A stretch of 64,000 bases of DNA, taken from assembly GCA_021234155.1 (NCBI GenBank), contig JAJEKV010000028.1, forward strand, positions 11,736,134-11,800,133, read 5' to 3'. Each line of letters starts with the position of its first letter. The first letter of the stretch is position 1. The notes beneath the pieces were generated by a model. That model did not search any database. It saw only the letters and a program-made list of their open reading frames with translations, and was not told the origin of the DNA. Positions 45,834 through 57,954 of the stretch are shown in pieces. The DNA comes from Isoetes taiwanensis (Eukaryota > Streptophyta > Lycopodiopsida > Isoetales > Isoetaceae). The translations under genes were made by a program, and so were the position numbers.

Positions 45834-47450
45834 TTAAGTGACCATGATAGTCTCGAAGTTGTCTTTCTTATCATCCATCTGAGGGTCTTCGGTAACATAC
45901 CCGACCCACGTTAGACACAAGACATCATCCGGGCGTGCCATTATAAACATGTCTTTCAAGTCCTTGAATAGATTGAATTCCAGTATGGGTTTGTCCTTCC
46001 ACGGACCAACGTAGGCAGGTGCGATGGTTGCAATTGGCTCCACTGCAGCTATCACATAAGCTATGTCATTGCTTTCCTACATAGTGCATGGCCAGAAGTC
46101 CTCGTAGGCACCTTCAATACTGGTGATCTTATCAGGTTTCTCCAAGGGGCGCATCCAATATCCTATTGTCGATGTAAATCGTGACGAATATTTGGCAGCC
46201 TCTAGAATGCCCTTATTATTCGTCGAACACCAACCCAGTGGAGTACATGCTTATGGATATTATAACGTAGTTGACTGAGGTCTTTCACTAATCTCTTGGG
46301 TGCTAACATCTTTGGATTTCCAACTAGCATTTTTGGTTTACCATGCTCTCCTTCTTTCCACATTCTTATTCCTGCAGCAGGTAACCAATCGACGAAAGTA
46401 GGATGAGCCTTATGGTACATGATAGGCCACTCACCATTCATGGAGAACTTGAAGGTCAGAGGGCTGGTGTGACCGGTCAATCTATCATCCCCATCGGGAA
46501 TGTACCCTTCTATAAAACCCTTCCAATCTGGAACCTTGTCAACAAGGTATGGCACGAGGGCATTGAGGTTACACATGTAGAATTTATATATCAACTCAGA
46601 CATGGCTAACACTTCTGCATTCTTCAAAGAAGATGAAAAGGTGCCAAACAAAGCATCGATATCCTCGTGCGTATGGCCATACATCATAATACCCAACTCA
46701 ATCTCCACAAACACACCGAGATATACAAGGTATGAAAGATACGAGAATACATACCTAATCTTAGTTTGCCCAGACCATCATTCGTGGGAGTGGCATCATT
46801 AAGGGTCCATCAGGTTGTGCAAGTCGACAGGGATGCTCTTGTTTGATAATGACAACTTGGACCCTAGTGTTGTGGTGTTACCGAGGGCCTTTGCCCAATC
46901 CGAGATTGATGTATCAGACAATGCAAGGTGGCCTCTGCAAACTCCTGAGGCAATTTTAATCTTTTCAGAATACTATTCAAGGAACCTACGTGGAAGTTTG
47001 AGTCGTCGGACTATCCAAAGCAAAATTTCCATAAGACCCCCTTCCATGGCCATGAGTGAGTGCATCTGTGACCTGTCAATGAAGTCTTCAACTTGTCTAG
47101 TCTCCAAAGGGACTTCACCGATTGCTGAAGCTTTGGAATCATGGTCTTTTCCTGGTCCATTTTATCATGAATAATGCAAACATAGTCTCGAAGTTGCGTG
47201 TGGGAATACAATCTCCACGATCAATATTGGTTACGACAGGATTGCTACTCTAATCTATGTGCTCGACGCTGATCATGCAGTATCCCCCTTTCTACCGAGT
47301 CTTTGGTCTTCAACAACTTCGTACGGATTACCTCACAGATGTCACATTTGGAGAATGCAATCTTCTTTGCCATCACATTCTAGGTTCAAACTAACCTTAT
47401 CGGAGCAATGCGTCATCAAAACGCAATTGTTGCAGGTTAGCGCCCAATAG
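45834..47450 (-). pseudogene. DUF7869-like transposon gene, second copy, degenerate
   Basis: The frame 46202-46714 has MMYGHTHEDIDALFGTFSSS followed by VPDWKGFIEGYIPD and KAHPTFVDWLPAAGIRMWK. These match the homologous blocks of the gene at 16912. The frame 47011-47211 carries IIHDKMDQEKTMIPKL. Between them, near 46720-47010, the QLDN-type block is disrupted by frame changes. The C-terminal part (45834-46055) has WVGYVTEDPQ. Several shifts make this copy inactive. No methyltransferase-like partner was seen near it. Confidence 0.75.
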
Positions 47451-47454
47451 ACAG

Positions 47455-48150
47455 TAGATGACATGGGATGTTGACACGAGGGGAAAATCGGAGTAGAAAT
47501 GTCTCTTAATATTCAAATTCAAACTTCCCACCAAATGTGGTATTTGGATTTAATGACAGAATCTTCGACAACCCAAGCTCGATCTGCTCAAGTTTCCCCC
47601 GCTGCACACACCCACTAATTTGTGCAGTCGAATACTCCTCCTCTTCAAGATGAGCTGGAACGAACTGTGAGATCCTTCTTATCTGAATCGATTAGTTGGC
47701 AGTATCTCTATAAGGCGGCTCAAATGATGTAGCCAGATGAAAACACTTCGGCTCCCTTCAACGAATCACCTTCTACCTATTCGATTGATCTGGATGATGC
47801 GAAAAGGCCCTGTGTCTTGATTCGATGTAGGCCCTTTTATTGATTTTACCTGAACCACTGCCTTGCTATGCCCATATCTAGCCCAGCCAATCCAAGCCAT
47901 GTGTGCAGGCTAGACGACATCCATCATTCTCCTCCTCGGCCTGTATAATTTATGGCTCCTACTTGGTCCTTTGCAATTGCCAATTTTTGTTCAGTAAGAA
48001 CCTTCATTATGACATCTGCCTATTATAACTTAGTAGGGATGTACTTTACATCTATTTCCTCCTTTTCTACTTCATTTTAAATAAAACGATAATAAATTTC
48101 TATATGCTTAGTACGTGAACGACAAACTGGATTTTTACTCATCGCTATCT
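47455..48150. other. No gene recognised
   Basis: It contains short broken frames only, possibly the upstream part of the decayed DUF7869-like copy. Confidence 0.4.
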
Positions 48151-48151
48151 C

Positions 48152-49754
48152 TGTGGCGTCCCCTACTCATATACGGTGCCCGCACCGTATACAAACAAGA
48201 GTTCATCCCCCATACCAGCTCCATACTGATACAGGGCTCTCCACGTATCACTGCAACCTTGATGAGTTCCAGTGGGAAGAATGAAGGGGTCATTTACCCT
48301 GTCTTCCTCAGGGCCTACCTAGCTGCGGAAGCGTAAACATACATGTCAGTATACAACATCAACATCACATAACCATCTCGAAGGATGGCTCATCACATAT
48401 CTGCATAGACAAAGATCAGTACATCACATGGGGAATCCTACCCAAGGCTCAGACTCAAAGGAATGACTGACGGCTTGGGTCTCCAGAGTTCATTGCAGAT
48501 AGAATTCATGGCAATGGATTTGGCTGGCATGAGAACATGGCTTAGGGTAGTCCACTCCATCCGCCCCTCCTGTGCACACTTTGCAGAGTAGGTTGAAGAG
48601 TGTTGGGACCTGACTGTAGCCCGCCGGATGCATAGCCAAAGGGGCTATTCCTGGGTTACATCTCCCCAGTTCCGATGGGGCAGGTAGGGATCACTCCCTC
48701 CAGAGATCTACATGCTGACTCAAGGTGACTAGAGGGCCACTGGCCTTATTCGACTTGAACCCAATGGAGAGTGACGCATCACCCCACGGGTGTCGAGCCC
48801 ATGCCTTGCCCACACTCAGTGGCAAGCCATTAGACCTAGTCCACAGTGATCCCCGGTAGGCCTTACACACCAGAGGGATCGTTCAAGAGTTAGAACACGA
48901 ACCTCCTTATAAGCCAGTCTGGCCCCTTCACCCACAACCAGGTGTGGTTCTTGTACACAGGCCGAATTTACAGTGTGCTAAAGAGGCTAGCTAGGAGCAT
49001 CAACTACCAGGCTTTAGGGTCTCTACCCCCCCTTCCCAATACAATGAGTCCACAGAGATACATCATCATACATATCACAGAAGAACTAAAGAACAAGATC
49101 TAATCTATATCATAGAGTTAGGTTCTTTAGTTAGAGCTTGGTATCTAGAGATCTAGATGGCTGCTATGGGCAATTTAATAGGCTAAACCGATTCGATGAC
49201 TGGAAGACGGTTTAGGCTATTAAATTGACGAATACCTGATCCCTGGCTCGCTCCTCCTGCTCTGAACTCGACCATCCTGCTCTGCTGCTAGAAGATGAAG
49301 CTAGATTGGGAAACTAATGAGCTGGTTCACTCAGACAGAGTCTGGGATGCGGTTTTGACTCCTGGAGCAAGCAAAACAGAGCCCTAAAACCCTATGGCAA
49401 GTTAGGGTTTCCTTAACCTATATAGACAAAGGGTTAGGGCTAGGGTTTCCATTATCCCCTTTAGGCATGTGGGATAATTGGATGTGGCCCCACTTATATT
49501 ATATAAGTGGCCTAGGATATCCACATGGGTAAATGTGTACACATGGATAAATGTGTACACATTGACACACACATGGATAAGTGTGCATATGGGCAATTGT
49601 GCCCATAATTAAATGCACACACCTTGCAAGTTGCCCCCTAGGGTGCTACCTGCTCGACTACACGTTGGCGTACACGTCAGTCGGAATGGCGTGTACGCGT
49701 GACGAGGCAGTACAGTATACGTCTTAGGACCGTATACTGTGCTGGAACGTCACA
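48152..49754 (-). mobile_element. LTR of the same family as 28315-29835, probably a 3' LTR
   Basis: It has the same ends on the minus strand (TGTGACGTTCC start, GGGACGCCACA end) and the same internal order of blocks as the 28.3-kb LTR (for example CCCGCACCGTATACAAAC and TGGGTTACATCTCCCC). It is about 1.6 kb long. Immediately upstream on the minus strand is a purine-rich stretch AAGGTGGGGAGAA, which fits a polypurine tract and makes this a 3' LTR. No pol sequence is recognisable beyond it. Confidence 0.7.
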
Positions 49755-49767
49755 TTCTCCCCACCTT
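49755..49767 (-). promoter_or_regulatory. Polypurine tract
   Basis: AAGGTGGGGAGAA on the minus strand directly precedes the TGTGACG start of the LTR. Confidence 0.55.
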
Positions 49768-50189
49768 GAAATGATGCTGTCCGCAGCATCGTGGGTCTCC
49801 CCCTTCTTAACCTGTAATCAACTTGATGCATACAATTTATTATTATTATACTTACACAATTATTAGAATTATTCTAGGGTAATGTTTAAGACATTACTGT
49901 ACTATTCCATTATCCAATTAACTTATCACTTCATAACTTAATCAACGCAAGGTAATTACTAACCTTACTTAATACAACATTTAAGTTTATCAAAGTTTAT
50001 CAATTTCATACAAAATTTACACTTCTAAGGTACTCTTCATCCCTTGCAACATGTTTTAACAAAATTCGTGTTGCAAGTCTTTGCACCTTGAAATCCTGCA
50101 TTAAAAGTAAATATCCCGTGCTACGTTGGGTGGAATGGAAGATATTATTAGAATACTAACTATAGACAAAAAGAAAAAGGCCATACTAA

Positions 50190-50615
50190 AAAGTGGCTAG
50201 GCGAAAAAATCTTAGGGAGAGGGAAAATATATTAGTCGCATACCCCTTAGTACGGCCGGACTTGCCCCTACATTTGCTGATGAACACACTGTCAGTACGT
50301 GCTCTGGGGTCGTACATTCAGGAGGTACTAGATCTGCGAGCTCACCTTTGCCCCCGTCTGGTGCCCGCTGATCAGGCACTACGGGTGCGGTGCATGAGTA
50401 TATATATTTGTGTGTTTTTGCATTTTGTATATTAGAAAAGTTTGTCAGCAGGCTGATTGTTGCCACGGTTTTTCCCTCGAAAACCCTTCGGGGCGGGGGT
50501 TTTTTAATCCGGGTAGTAATCCGCTTGCTGCGCTTTTGTATTGAGTCCCATAGATCGATTGGTCTCCGTGGACGATAAAAATACCTTCCTTCCTTCCTTC
50601 CTTCCTTCCTTCCTA
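50190..50615 (+). mobile_element. Truncated retroposon with conserved 3' hairpin and (CTTC)n
   Basis: It carries a hairpin-rich segment at 50445-50535 (AAAACCC-TTCG-GGGCGGGG core), then TCCGTGGACGATAAAAA and (CCTT)n to about 50613. The 5' end is truncated. Copies of the hairpin core occur at 51421-51500 and 53704-53767 on the minus strand. Confidence 0.65.
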
Positions 50616-51420
50616 ATCTTAAATCTAAAATCGAGCTAACCCTAAAAAAGGAGCCAAAACTGTCAAAATGCCTGTCCAGGAGCCGATTTGATCAGGTTGA
50701 CGCCCGATATGCAGGGATCAGAGTCGATTGATCAGGTTGAGGCCAGATATACAGGGTTAAAAATTGCACAGGGCTGGATCTTTAGGGCTAAAATTGCACA
50801 AGGCCAGGATTCCGACCAAGAGTGACAGGTATAGGAAATATCTACCCACTAAATTTTGGATTACTGCAAGAATGATTCAAAGAAACGACCAGGTTAAGCA
50901 GCCATAGAACTGGTTGGGCTCTTCAAACTGGAAGATCAAAGATGTAAGTAATAGAAATTTCTGCAGAAATGTTTAAGATTGAATCCAGACCAATCAGAGC
51001 AGCAAACGAAATTCAGATTATTTCCAATAAGTACGAGAAAGGACCAAACTGTTGTTGGGAGCTCTGAGAAAGAAACGACCGTCACAAAACAAGCAAAAAA
51101 CATATGGCCAAGCATCTAAAGCCAAGCCTTGCATTTGATCCATATGTGCCGCTATACTCAACAGGTAGTTCGTTTATCTTGTTTCTCATTCAATGCCGTT
51201 TTAACTGAGTTTAAGATGGATTCTAGAATGGGACTCGCAAGAAACCAACAAACTGCCCGATAGATAGGCTTCTCATTCATCTCAGCAGATTTTCTACAAT
51301 GGTGGACAGTGGTAGCCGCACACATGCGAACTACCCACGAAAAATAAAGGGAAAATCCAATTATATCATTTGGACCCCAAAAAAAATACAATGCTAATAG
51401 ATGAGTGGCTGATGTACCTG

Positions 51421-51500
51421 CCGAAAGCTTATCACCGGGATTAAAAAACCCCGCCCTTTCGGGTTTTCGAGGAAAAACCCTAGTGATAAGCCTTCGGCAA
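51421..51500 (-). repeat. Retroposon hairpin, copy 2
   Basis: Outer arms CCGAAAGCTTATCAC and GTGATAAGCCTTCGG pair at 14 of 15 positions. The inner minus-strand core is AAAACCC-GAAA-GGGCGGGG. It is the second of three copies with different outer stems that still pair. Confidence 0.75.
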
Positions 51501-51764
51501 GGGGCTTAGACAAACGTAAGGCATAGAATCGCTCCCAAAAACCCCCGCATGGAGAAGTCGAAACAGATGCCGCTCGCCAACCTGTACCTACACATCACCA
51601 ACACAACAAACGAGAAAACATACCAGAGAATAGCATCACCCAGCGGGTGGAAAAAAAACATCACCCAGCGGGTGGAAAAATATGATAAACAGAACTTGTA
51701 CAAAATATAATAAACAAAGAAGGGGAGGGTGGGTTCAAGAGAATAAGGTAATGCCGAGAGAAGA

Positions 51765-52270
51765 GGAAGCCAATGAGTCGTGGATGCGTAAACGAGCCCG
51801 AAATAGTCGAATTCCCAACCGTAAACGGCATGCGCCGCCAAGCATGCATGCATGACATGCATGCTCGTCCCCATTCTAGAATGGCGATCCGATGTCTCTG
51901 GATCGATGCGATTCTAGAATGGGACTCGCAAGAAACCAACAAACCGCCCGACTACCGTGAGAACTTCCTTACAAACTAGGATCGAGGACGAAGGTCACGG
52001 GACGAGGCCAAAGGCCGCAGAAGGATAGCAAGAAAGGTACGCCAAGTGGCTAAACCAGCAGAAGAAGCCCCTCCCGCCTCGAAACAATTCAAGAGAATAA
52101 GGTACTGCTGAGAGAAGAGGAAGCGCCGATGAGTCGTGGATGCAGAAACGAGCCTGAAATAGTCGAATTCCCAACCAGAACGGGCATGCGCCGCTCGCAT
52201 GCATGCATGACATGCATGCTCGTCCCATTCTAGAATGGCGATCCGATGTCTCGGATCGATGCGAATAAAA
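51765..52270 (+). repeat. Direct repeat, about 150-200 bp, with CATGCATGCATG
   Basis: ATGAGTCGTGGATGC through GGCGATCCGATGTCTC occurs at 51773-51900 and 52128-52255. The shared part includes CATGCATGCATGACATGC. A further piece (TTCTAGAATGGGACTCGCAA) near 51221 also recurs at 51911. Confidence 0.85.
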
Positions 52271-52439
52271 AAAGGAACAAACCAGGAAAAACGTAGGGAG
52301 AATATGTGTCGCTGCATTCAATGGGTAGTCTGTTAAATGAATTTTTCCTATGTCGTTTCTCATTCATTGCCATATAACTGAGTTCAGATGGAGTAAAAAG
52401 AAAAACACTTCAAGAAAACCGTAGGAAGAAGAGGCCGGT

Positions 52440-53640
52440 TCCTGGCCCCGACATACCTTGTTTTACATCAATATTGAAGATATGGACAGAATAAATAGGA
52501 AAAAATTGGATTAGCAAGAAGAGATAAGAGCTCTGAGCCATAACAAGTAGAGAATATATTTTAAGCAAGGGAGCATAGAAGGAAAAAATGTGCCAAACTA
52601 TTGGCTATATCCAAGTTCTACTCAAAACTTTCCCTCCAAGACGAGACAACATCTGAACTTTCAAATTCTAATAAATCTAATAACGAAATCTTTACCATTG
52701 CAATAGATAGAAGTTCAAGCTTTAGCCTATATTAGAATCTATGCCTAGTTAGAGCAATACAAACAAAAAGAGAAAAAAAAAGTAGAAAGCTAGAAAACAA
52801 AAAAAGAAGAAAGAAAAACTAAAGCATTAACCTACACAGACTTACACCTAGCTAGAGCAATACAAAAAACTAGAAAAGCAGTAGTAAAAGTAAGAAGACA
52901 TAACACAAAAAGAAGGAACGCTCAACAGGAAGGCCAATGATGAAAATCTAGAATTGACGAAATATATAAGCTGTAAAAAAAGTCTAATGGTAAAAATAGA
53001 CGCTCTAATAAAGGCTCGTCTTCTCCAAGAATGATGGTTCTATGTTGCCATAGAACCATTGCACTGTCGATTTCATAAACCATGCTATGCTAGAAAACCA
53101 ACATGAATGATCACTATTGATGTTAGAAATCATATAATAAACTAATATCAATTTTAATAAACCATGCTATAACAAAAAACCAACTTTAATAACCATGTGC
53201 TGCTAATGGAAATCCCTATGTTATGTGGTTTTTATTAAGAATGAAGGTTTTAGAATAAAAAAACCACATCTATAGCAGTTTTTCAGTGATTTATTATAGT
53301 GCTTAAATTTTTGGATGTCTTGTGATTGGCAATAGACCTTCAATACACCACCCAAAGGACTCCAATGGACCACCAAATGCTCACACTTGACCTTCATTGG
53401 GCACAAAAGCCTAACAATATATTGACCATGCATTTTATTCAATCTATAATGTTTGTAAGTTGGGTAGAGCAAAAGTGGCAGTTAAGGGGCAAAATGTGGT
53501 TGTTTATAAAAAAGTCGGCCATTAAAGGGCAATGAGTGGAGGAGGGCAGTCTCTCCTAATGGACATGTCTCTTAAATCAAAGTCAAAATTTAGCGACACA
53601 TGGTTCCAATATATCTAACCACAAAGAATAGAATAGAACG
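52440..53640. other. Intergenic, no gene recognised
   Basis: AT-rich, with a short direct repeat (AACCATGCTAT near 53078 and 53160). No gene is visible. Confidence 0.45.
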
Positions 53641-53770
53641 TATTTTTATCGTCCACGGAGACCAATTAGCCTATGGGACCCAAACAAAGAGAGCAACAAA
53701 CGTATTACTGTCACGATTAAAAAACCCCACCCCGAGGGATTTTTGAGGGAAAAATCGTAGCAGTAATAAA
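53640..53770 (-). mobile_element. Retroposon 3' end, copy 3
   Basis: The minus strand reads ATTACTGCTACGATT, a core with AAAATCCCTCGGGGTGGGG, AATCGTGACAGTAAT, then the family tail TCCGTGGACGATAAAAA. The outer arms pair at 13 of 15 positions. Confidence 0.7.
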
Positions 53771-54179
53771 TATGCAGTTAGACTGTACAATCATATAGGA
53801 TAAGAAGAGTCAAGACCCTACACATATAATACAAGTCCGAGATAATCACATTTCCAAATCAAAACCTTATAATATCATAATGATGAAAGAAGCCAAGTGT
53901 CATTTTCAATCCATAGGCCTATCATAGGTTTGTATGATTTTGTTACAAAGATTGTGTATACTTCCATGCCATTATTTAAAGTATAAGTCATAATTTGTTA
54001 AATGGCCATCCCCAAGCCAATTGCAATGCTAACACAGAAAGCTACACCATATGGTTTTTAATCAGTAGAAGACTGCCTTGATAACCTACATGGCAAAAGG
54101 CATAATAAGGAAAGTACGTATACAAAGTAGTGAACCTTCATAACTAAATTGTAAGCTTACATTTTAGTCAATGTGCAAC

Positions 54180-54720
54180 TATAAAAAGTCGTGTACATCG
54201 ATAAGCAGTTTAATTTAGTAATTGAAAGCACAAGCTCAACCCTCATGCTTGTTATACATATGTTGTAAATGACATATGACAGACATGTTATGTCTTAAGA
54301 CATGTGGGGTAAGTCATATTATATATATTACTTCTTAAGTCTTATGTCGTAAGTCATATTATATGCCATATGCCGTAAGTGATATATCACATATACCATG
54401 TGATACATACTGATGTCATATACTATAACGTATGTCACATATACCATGTGGCACATCTATTATGCATGTGACACATAATGATGTCATATACTATGACATA
54501 TTATGTATAATATAGTGATATATCACGTATACTAGGTGACATATATATATCAAGCGATGTATCAAGCGCTTAGTTCTGATATGTCTCGCAACTATAGAAA
54601 GTCTTGTACATCGATAAGTAGTTCAATTTACTAATTGAAAGCACAAGCTCAACCCTCATGCTATATATGTCACCTAGTGATATGTCACATATACTAGGTG
54701 ACATATCATAATATATATGT
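54180..54720. repeat. AT-rich repeats flanked by a 70-bp direct repeat
   Basis: A block with GTACATCGATAAG and GAAAGCACAAGCTCAACCCT occurs at 54180-54250 and 54590-54660. Between them are many copies of TGACATAT, GTCATATA and TATCACAT in both orientations, making a weakly palindromic AT-rich tract. Confidence 0.75.
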
Positions 54721-54751
54721 AATTTCTAGTGGTGGCTTCCGGAATGTTCCA

Positions 54752-54763
54752 TTATATATAAGC
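54752..54763 (+). promoter_or_regulatory. Possible TATA box
   Basis: ATTATATATAAG precedes a GC-richer stretch (54765-54900) that repeats GTGGCTTCCGGAA three times. It could be the promoter of the LRR gene downstream; this is weakly supported. Confidence 0.3.
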
Positions 54764-55841
54764 CGCCAGATCCCGGCTGTCCATTCTCTCCCTCGCGATC
54801 TCGGCCATCGGATCTAGTGGCTTCCGGAAGCTTCTTGGCGGCCCATCCGTGGCTTCCAGAATGCCACGGATCTTCGTGATCTTATCTGGTGAATTCTGTA
54901 ACATTTCATAAGCTTGTGGCGTGCCCTATTTAAATTCAAGGGAGGTCAAGTTCGTCGTTGTTGGAGCCCATGGCAAAGATTTATATTTTTTTCGATCGGG
55001 CGTCTTCCGGATGTTTGGCGCACTGGCTATGGTGCCTGTATTTTTTGCCTATTTTTCTCCGCTGCACATGGCGTGGCTTGCCTGCGAAGCTCTTTCGATT
55101 GCACGCCATTTGCCACAAAATCGACATTCTATTTTTCAATCCGTGGCTATGGCACTGTTCTGTTTGATGCCAAGGTTTTAGCTCCATGAATTTAATTTTT
55201 TGTAAAGATAGCTAGTAAAGGCTCTTGTGCTCTCTGATTGATTCTTTGTTCTCTCCAAATCCAGTGCCGTCCGCTCCAGAAGAACTCGCCATGGCCCTTA
55301 TTTCTTTTTGATGTGTTTTGTTTCTATAGGAAGTGTAGGGGCGACTTTGGTTTCTCTTCTCGATAGAAGTTTCGATTACTATGGTTCCTTCCGGATGGCT
55401 ACTCCTCCTCCGGAATAGCTGCCCCTGTTCCTGTTCATGTCGAATCTGCTTTAGGATGAAACGTCATTTTCTTCTTGAGAACCTGCAGATGGCGGTCGGA
55501 TCTGTGGCCATCATACTCATATGAAGTTTCGGCTTGGCAAGGATTTGGGAAAGGCAATTGGTTACAGTAAGAGCACAATTTCGGATGTTTGTTGTATTTA
55601 CAGTTCTGGCTATAGCATGGCTCGGCATTCAAAGGTAAAATTTTGATGATATTTTGGGCTTTTTTACATGAGAAGCATACTCCGTTAGCTTATGTATCTT
55701 TAAACAGTGGCTAGGCCTAATTCCCATGCTAGAAAATGGGGGCCTGGTTGATTCTTAGAGCAGAGCCCTAGTTCACAAACCCCAAAGCACGACCCATTTG
55801 TATACTATGTCTTACATTGCATCTTTGTTTTCTGAAGCTCC

Positions 55842-56643
55842 CTTTAGGGAAACCTTTGGAAGATAGAAGCTTGCCTTGCTGCAGAATTGGGCAAGTCCTT
55901 GAGTGCCTGCCGTTACTCCAACAGCTAAATATAAGGTATTTTCTTGACAAAACATCTTTCACCACCATAGAATTGCAGCTCTTTATCATAGGCCATCTAT
56001 CCTCCACTTAGTCTAGTTGCAGGAATTTTCGAAGAACATAATTTACCCAGAACATTTAGCGGCACATTTGAATGCTATATCTGCGTACAAGCATATTTCC
56101 GTATCTAGTAGCAAATTATCAGGCTACAAACTAGAAAATAGGCATTAATAATGTTGGAATAATATGAGAAAAAGTAAATTCAATTAACAAAATGTTGATG
56201 CTTGCAGTGATAGAGGATTTACAACAGATGCAGCAGTTTTGTTAAGCATAGCTATACAAAATCATCAAAGGTGTGCAATCTCCACTTCCCCAATATAATA
56301 GTGTTGTTTTCTGATTTTAAAAGTTCATGCTGGGAAGGTTACAGGTCCTTCGGCTCTCGTATAAACTCTATAAAGACAGCTGGTTATGCGGGAATATCAC
56401 GCGCTCTTCAATATACAAGGTTTCGAACGTATATGCTATTTGAGTTTATTTCCAAAAATGTAGTACTACACTTCCAGAAATTTGTCTTGTCTACTACTTC
56501 AGCACGCTCTATTGTCACCAGCTTGACATTTTGCAGGGTTCTAAAAATGCTAAATATTCGTGAAAACGGCATTAAAGTTTCCATGGATGTTGATGCTGTG
56601 CTAGCCTTGAAGTCAAGTGCAGTTGAGGTGCTATTATTTGATG
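55842..56643 (+). CDS. Leucine-rich-repeat gene, partial exon set
   Basis: Four short exons join in frame with GT-AG sites: about 55842-55935, 56208-56270, 56345-56419 and 56537-56643. They read QVLECLPLLQQLNIS, then FTTDAAVLLSIAIQ, then NSIKTAGYAGISRALQ, then VLKMLNIRENGIKVS and AVEVLLFDGN. The spacing (LxxLxLxxNxIxxxGxxxIxxAL) is that of ribonuclease-inhibitor-type LRRs. No further exons were found on either side, so the gene is partial or the rest is not recognisable. Its function is unknown. Confidence 0.5.
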
Positions 56644-56699
56644 GTAATGCTTTCTTAGCTGGATTGAATTGATATTGTAGGGTCCCTTCATCTTAGACA

Positions 56700-57950
56700 T
56701 ACTTCGTTTTTACAAGGCAAAACTTGACTAGATCAGAATGATCTAATGTTTTACCATTTCTCTCTGAGATTACATTAATCTTAGACCAGAGCGATATATG
56801 ATGACTTACAATTCTGAAAGTTCCAAGAAATTGGATTCTAGATAGCCAATCAGGAAGAAAGGTCTGCAAATCTGTTGACATATTAGAACCTGAAGTGCCA
56901 ACCCAGAAATACTACCTATATTAGGTTTGTTTTACAATAAGCAGGATGAACATAACGCACCTCCAACAAGCGACTATTAAATTTGGGGTAAGATATAAAT
57001 GTAAACTACTGATGCCCTTTCCTCCACAGATAGCTGGAACAAACCTATACCATTTTCTCTGAAATTGTTAACCTGGCTATCCCAAACAGAGAGGCTGTGA
57101 GGAGGCAGTTACAATGCCAGACTATAAAATTGATAAGCTGGAAAGCGTGACGTATGATGTTGGATGGTCGATTTGCAGAATCGAATTGAAGTTCGTGTTT
57201 TCCCCATTGCTACAGTGACATCGGTCTTTGATAAATTGTTGCTTATTTGTTCGAAGTTTTTTAGACAAGGATGAGAAGATAAGGTAAAAAACGAATTTCA
57301 AGGCTCAAGGTATACTATGTAATGACAAAGAATGATGTTAATAAATAGAAAGAGACCTGATACAACCTCAAATAAATAATGTAGCCATGACAGAATATTG
57401 AACAGATAAGTTCATGAAAAGAACTGGACCTATGTGATGCACGGGACATAAGGTATGAAAAGAACTGGAACCGTGTGATGCGCAGGACGTAAGGGTCTCT
57501 CGATAGAGCAATATTGCTTTTCACGTATCAAAAATTGGACTATAGGTAAAAATCGACTAGATTAGATCATGTTTGACTATAAATTCTTTGTCAAATATTT
57601 AATGTAGATTGTTTTAGGTCGTGATGGTATATTACTATGACATGTTCATGATTACAAAAAAAAAATTGGTAACTATTGCCACAGGGATTACAAAAAGAAA
57701 CTTATGGGTAAGTTTTATCGCCAATGGTTCTATGAATATGGGTTGTGTGTATATTTTATCGCCTTAGAAAACTTCTTTGGTCTTAGATTATTCGCCAAAC
57801 TAGCTATAGTCATGTCTCAATATGATGCCACTAAAATCATCACTGGTAAACAATCTAAGCCGTCGAAGTCAGATAGGCAATCTTAGCCATCTACTAAGGT
57901 TTTGAATCACTTTATTATTTTAATGCTTCTATCTACCTAAATCCAAACAA
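56700..57950. other. Intergenic, no gene recognised
   Basis: AT-rich with a short repeat (AAAAGAACTGGA at 57418 and 57459). Nothing else is supported. Confidence 0.4.
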
Positions 57951-57954
57951 ACTT

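Noticed and set aside
48147-49759. Solo LTR with 5-bp target duplication ATCTC/TTCTC
   Set aside because: The pair differs at one of five bases, and a polypurine-like tract next to the LTR fits a 3' LTR better than a solo LTR.
54914-55189. Three overlapping frames as a first exon of the LRR gene
   Set aside because: No splice site joins them in frame to the LRR exons and no domain is visible; the link is not supported.
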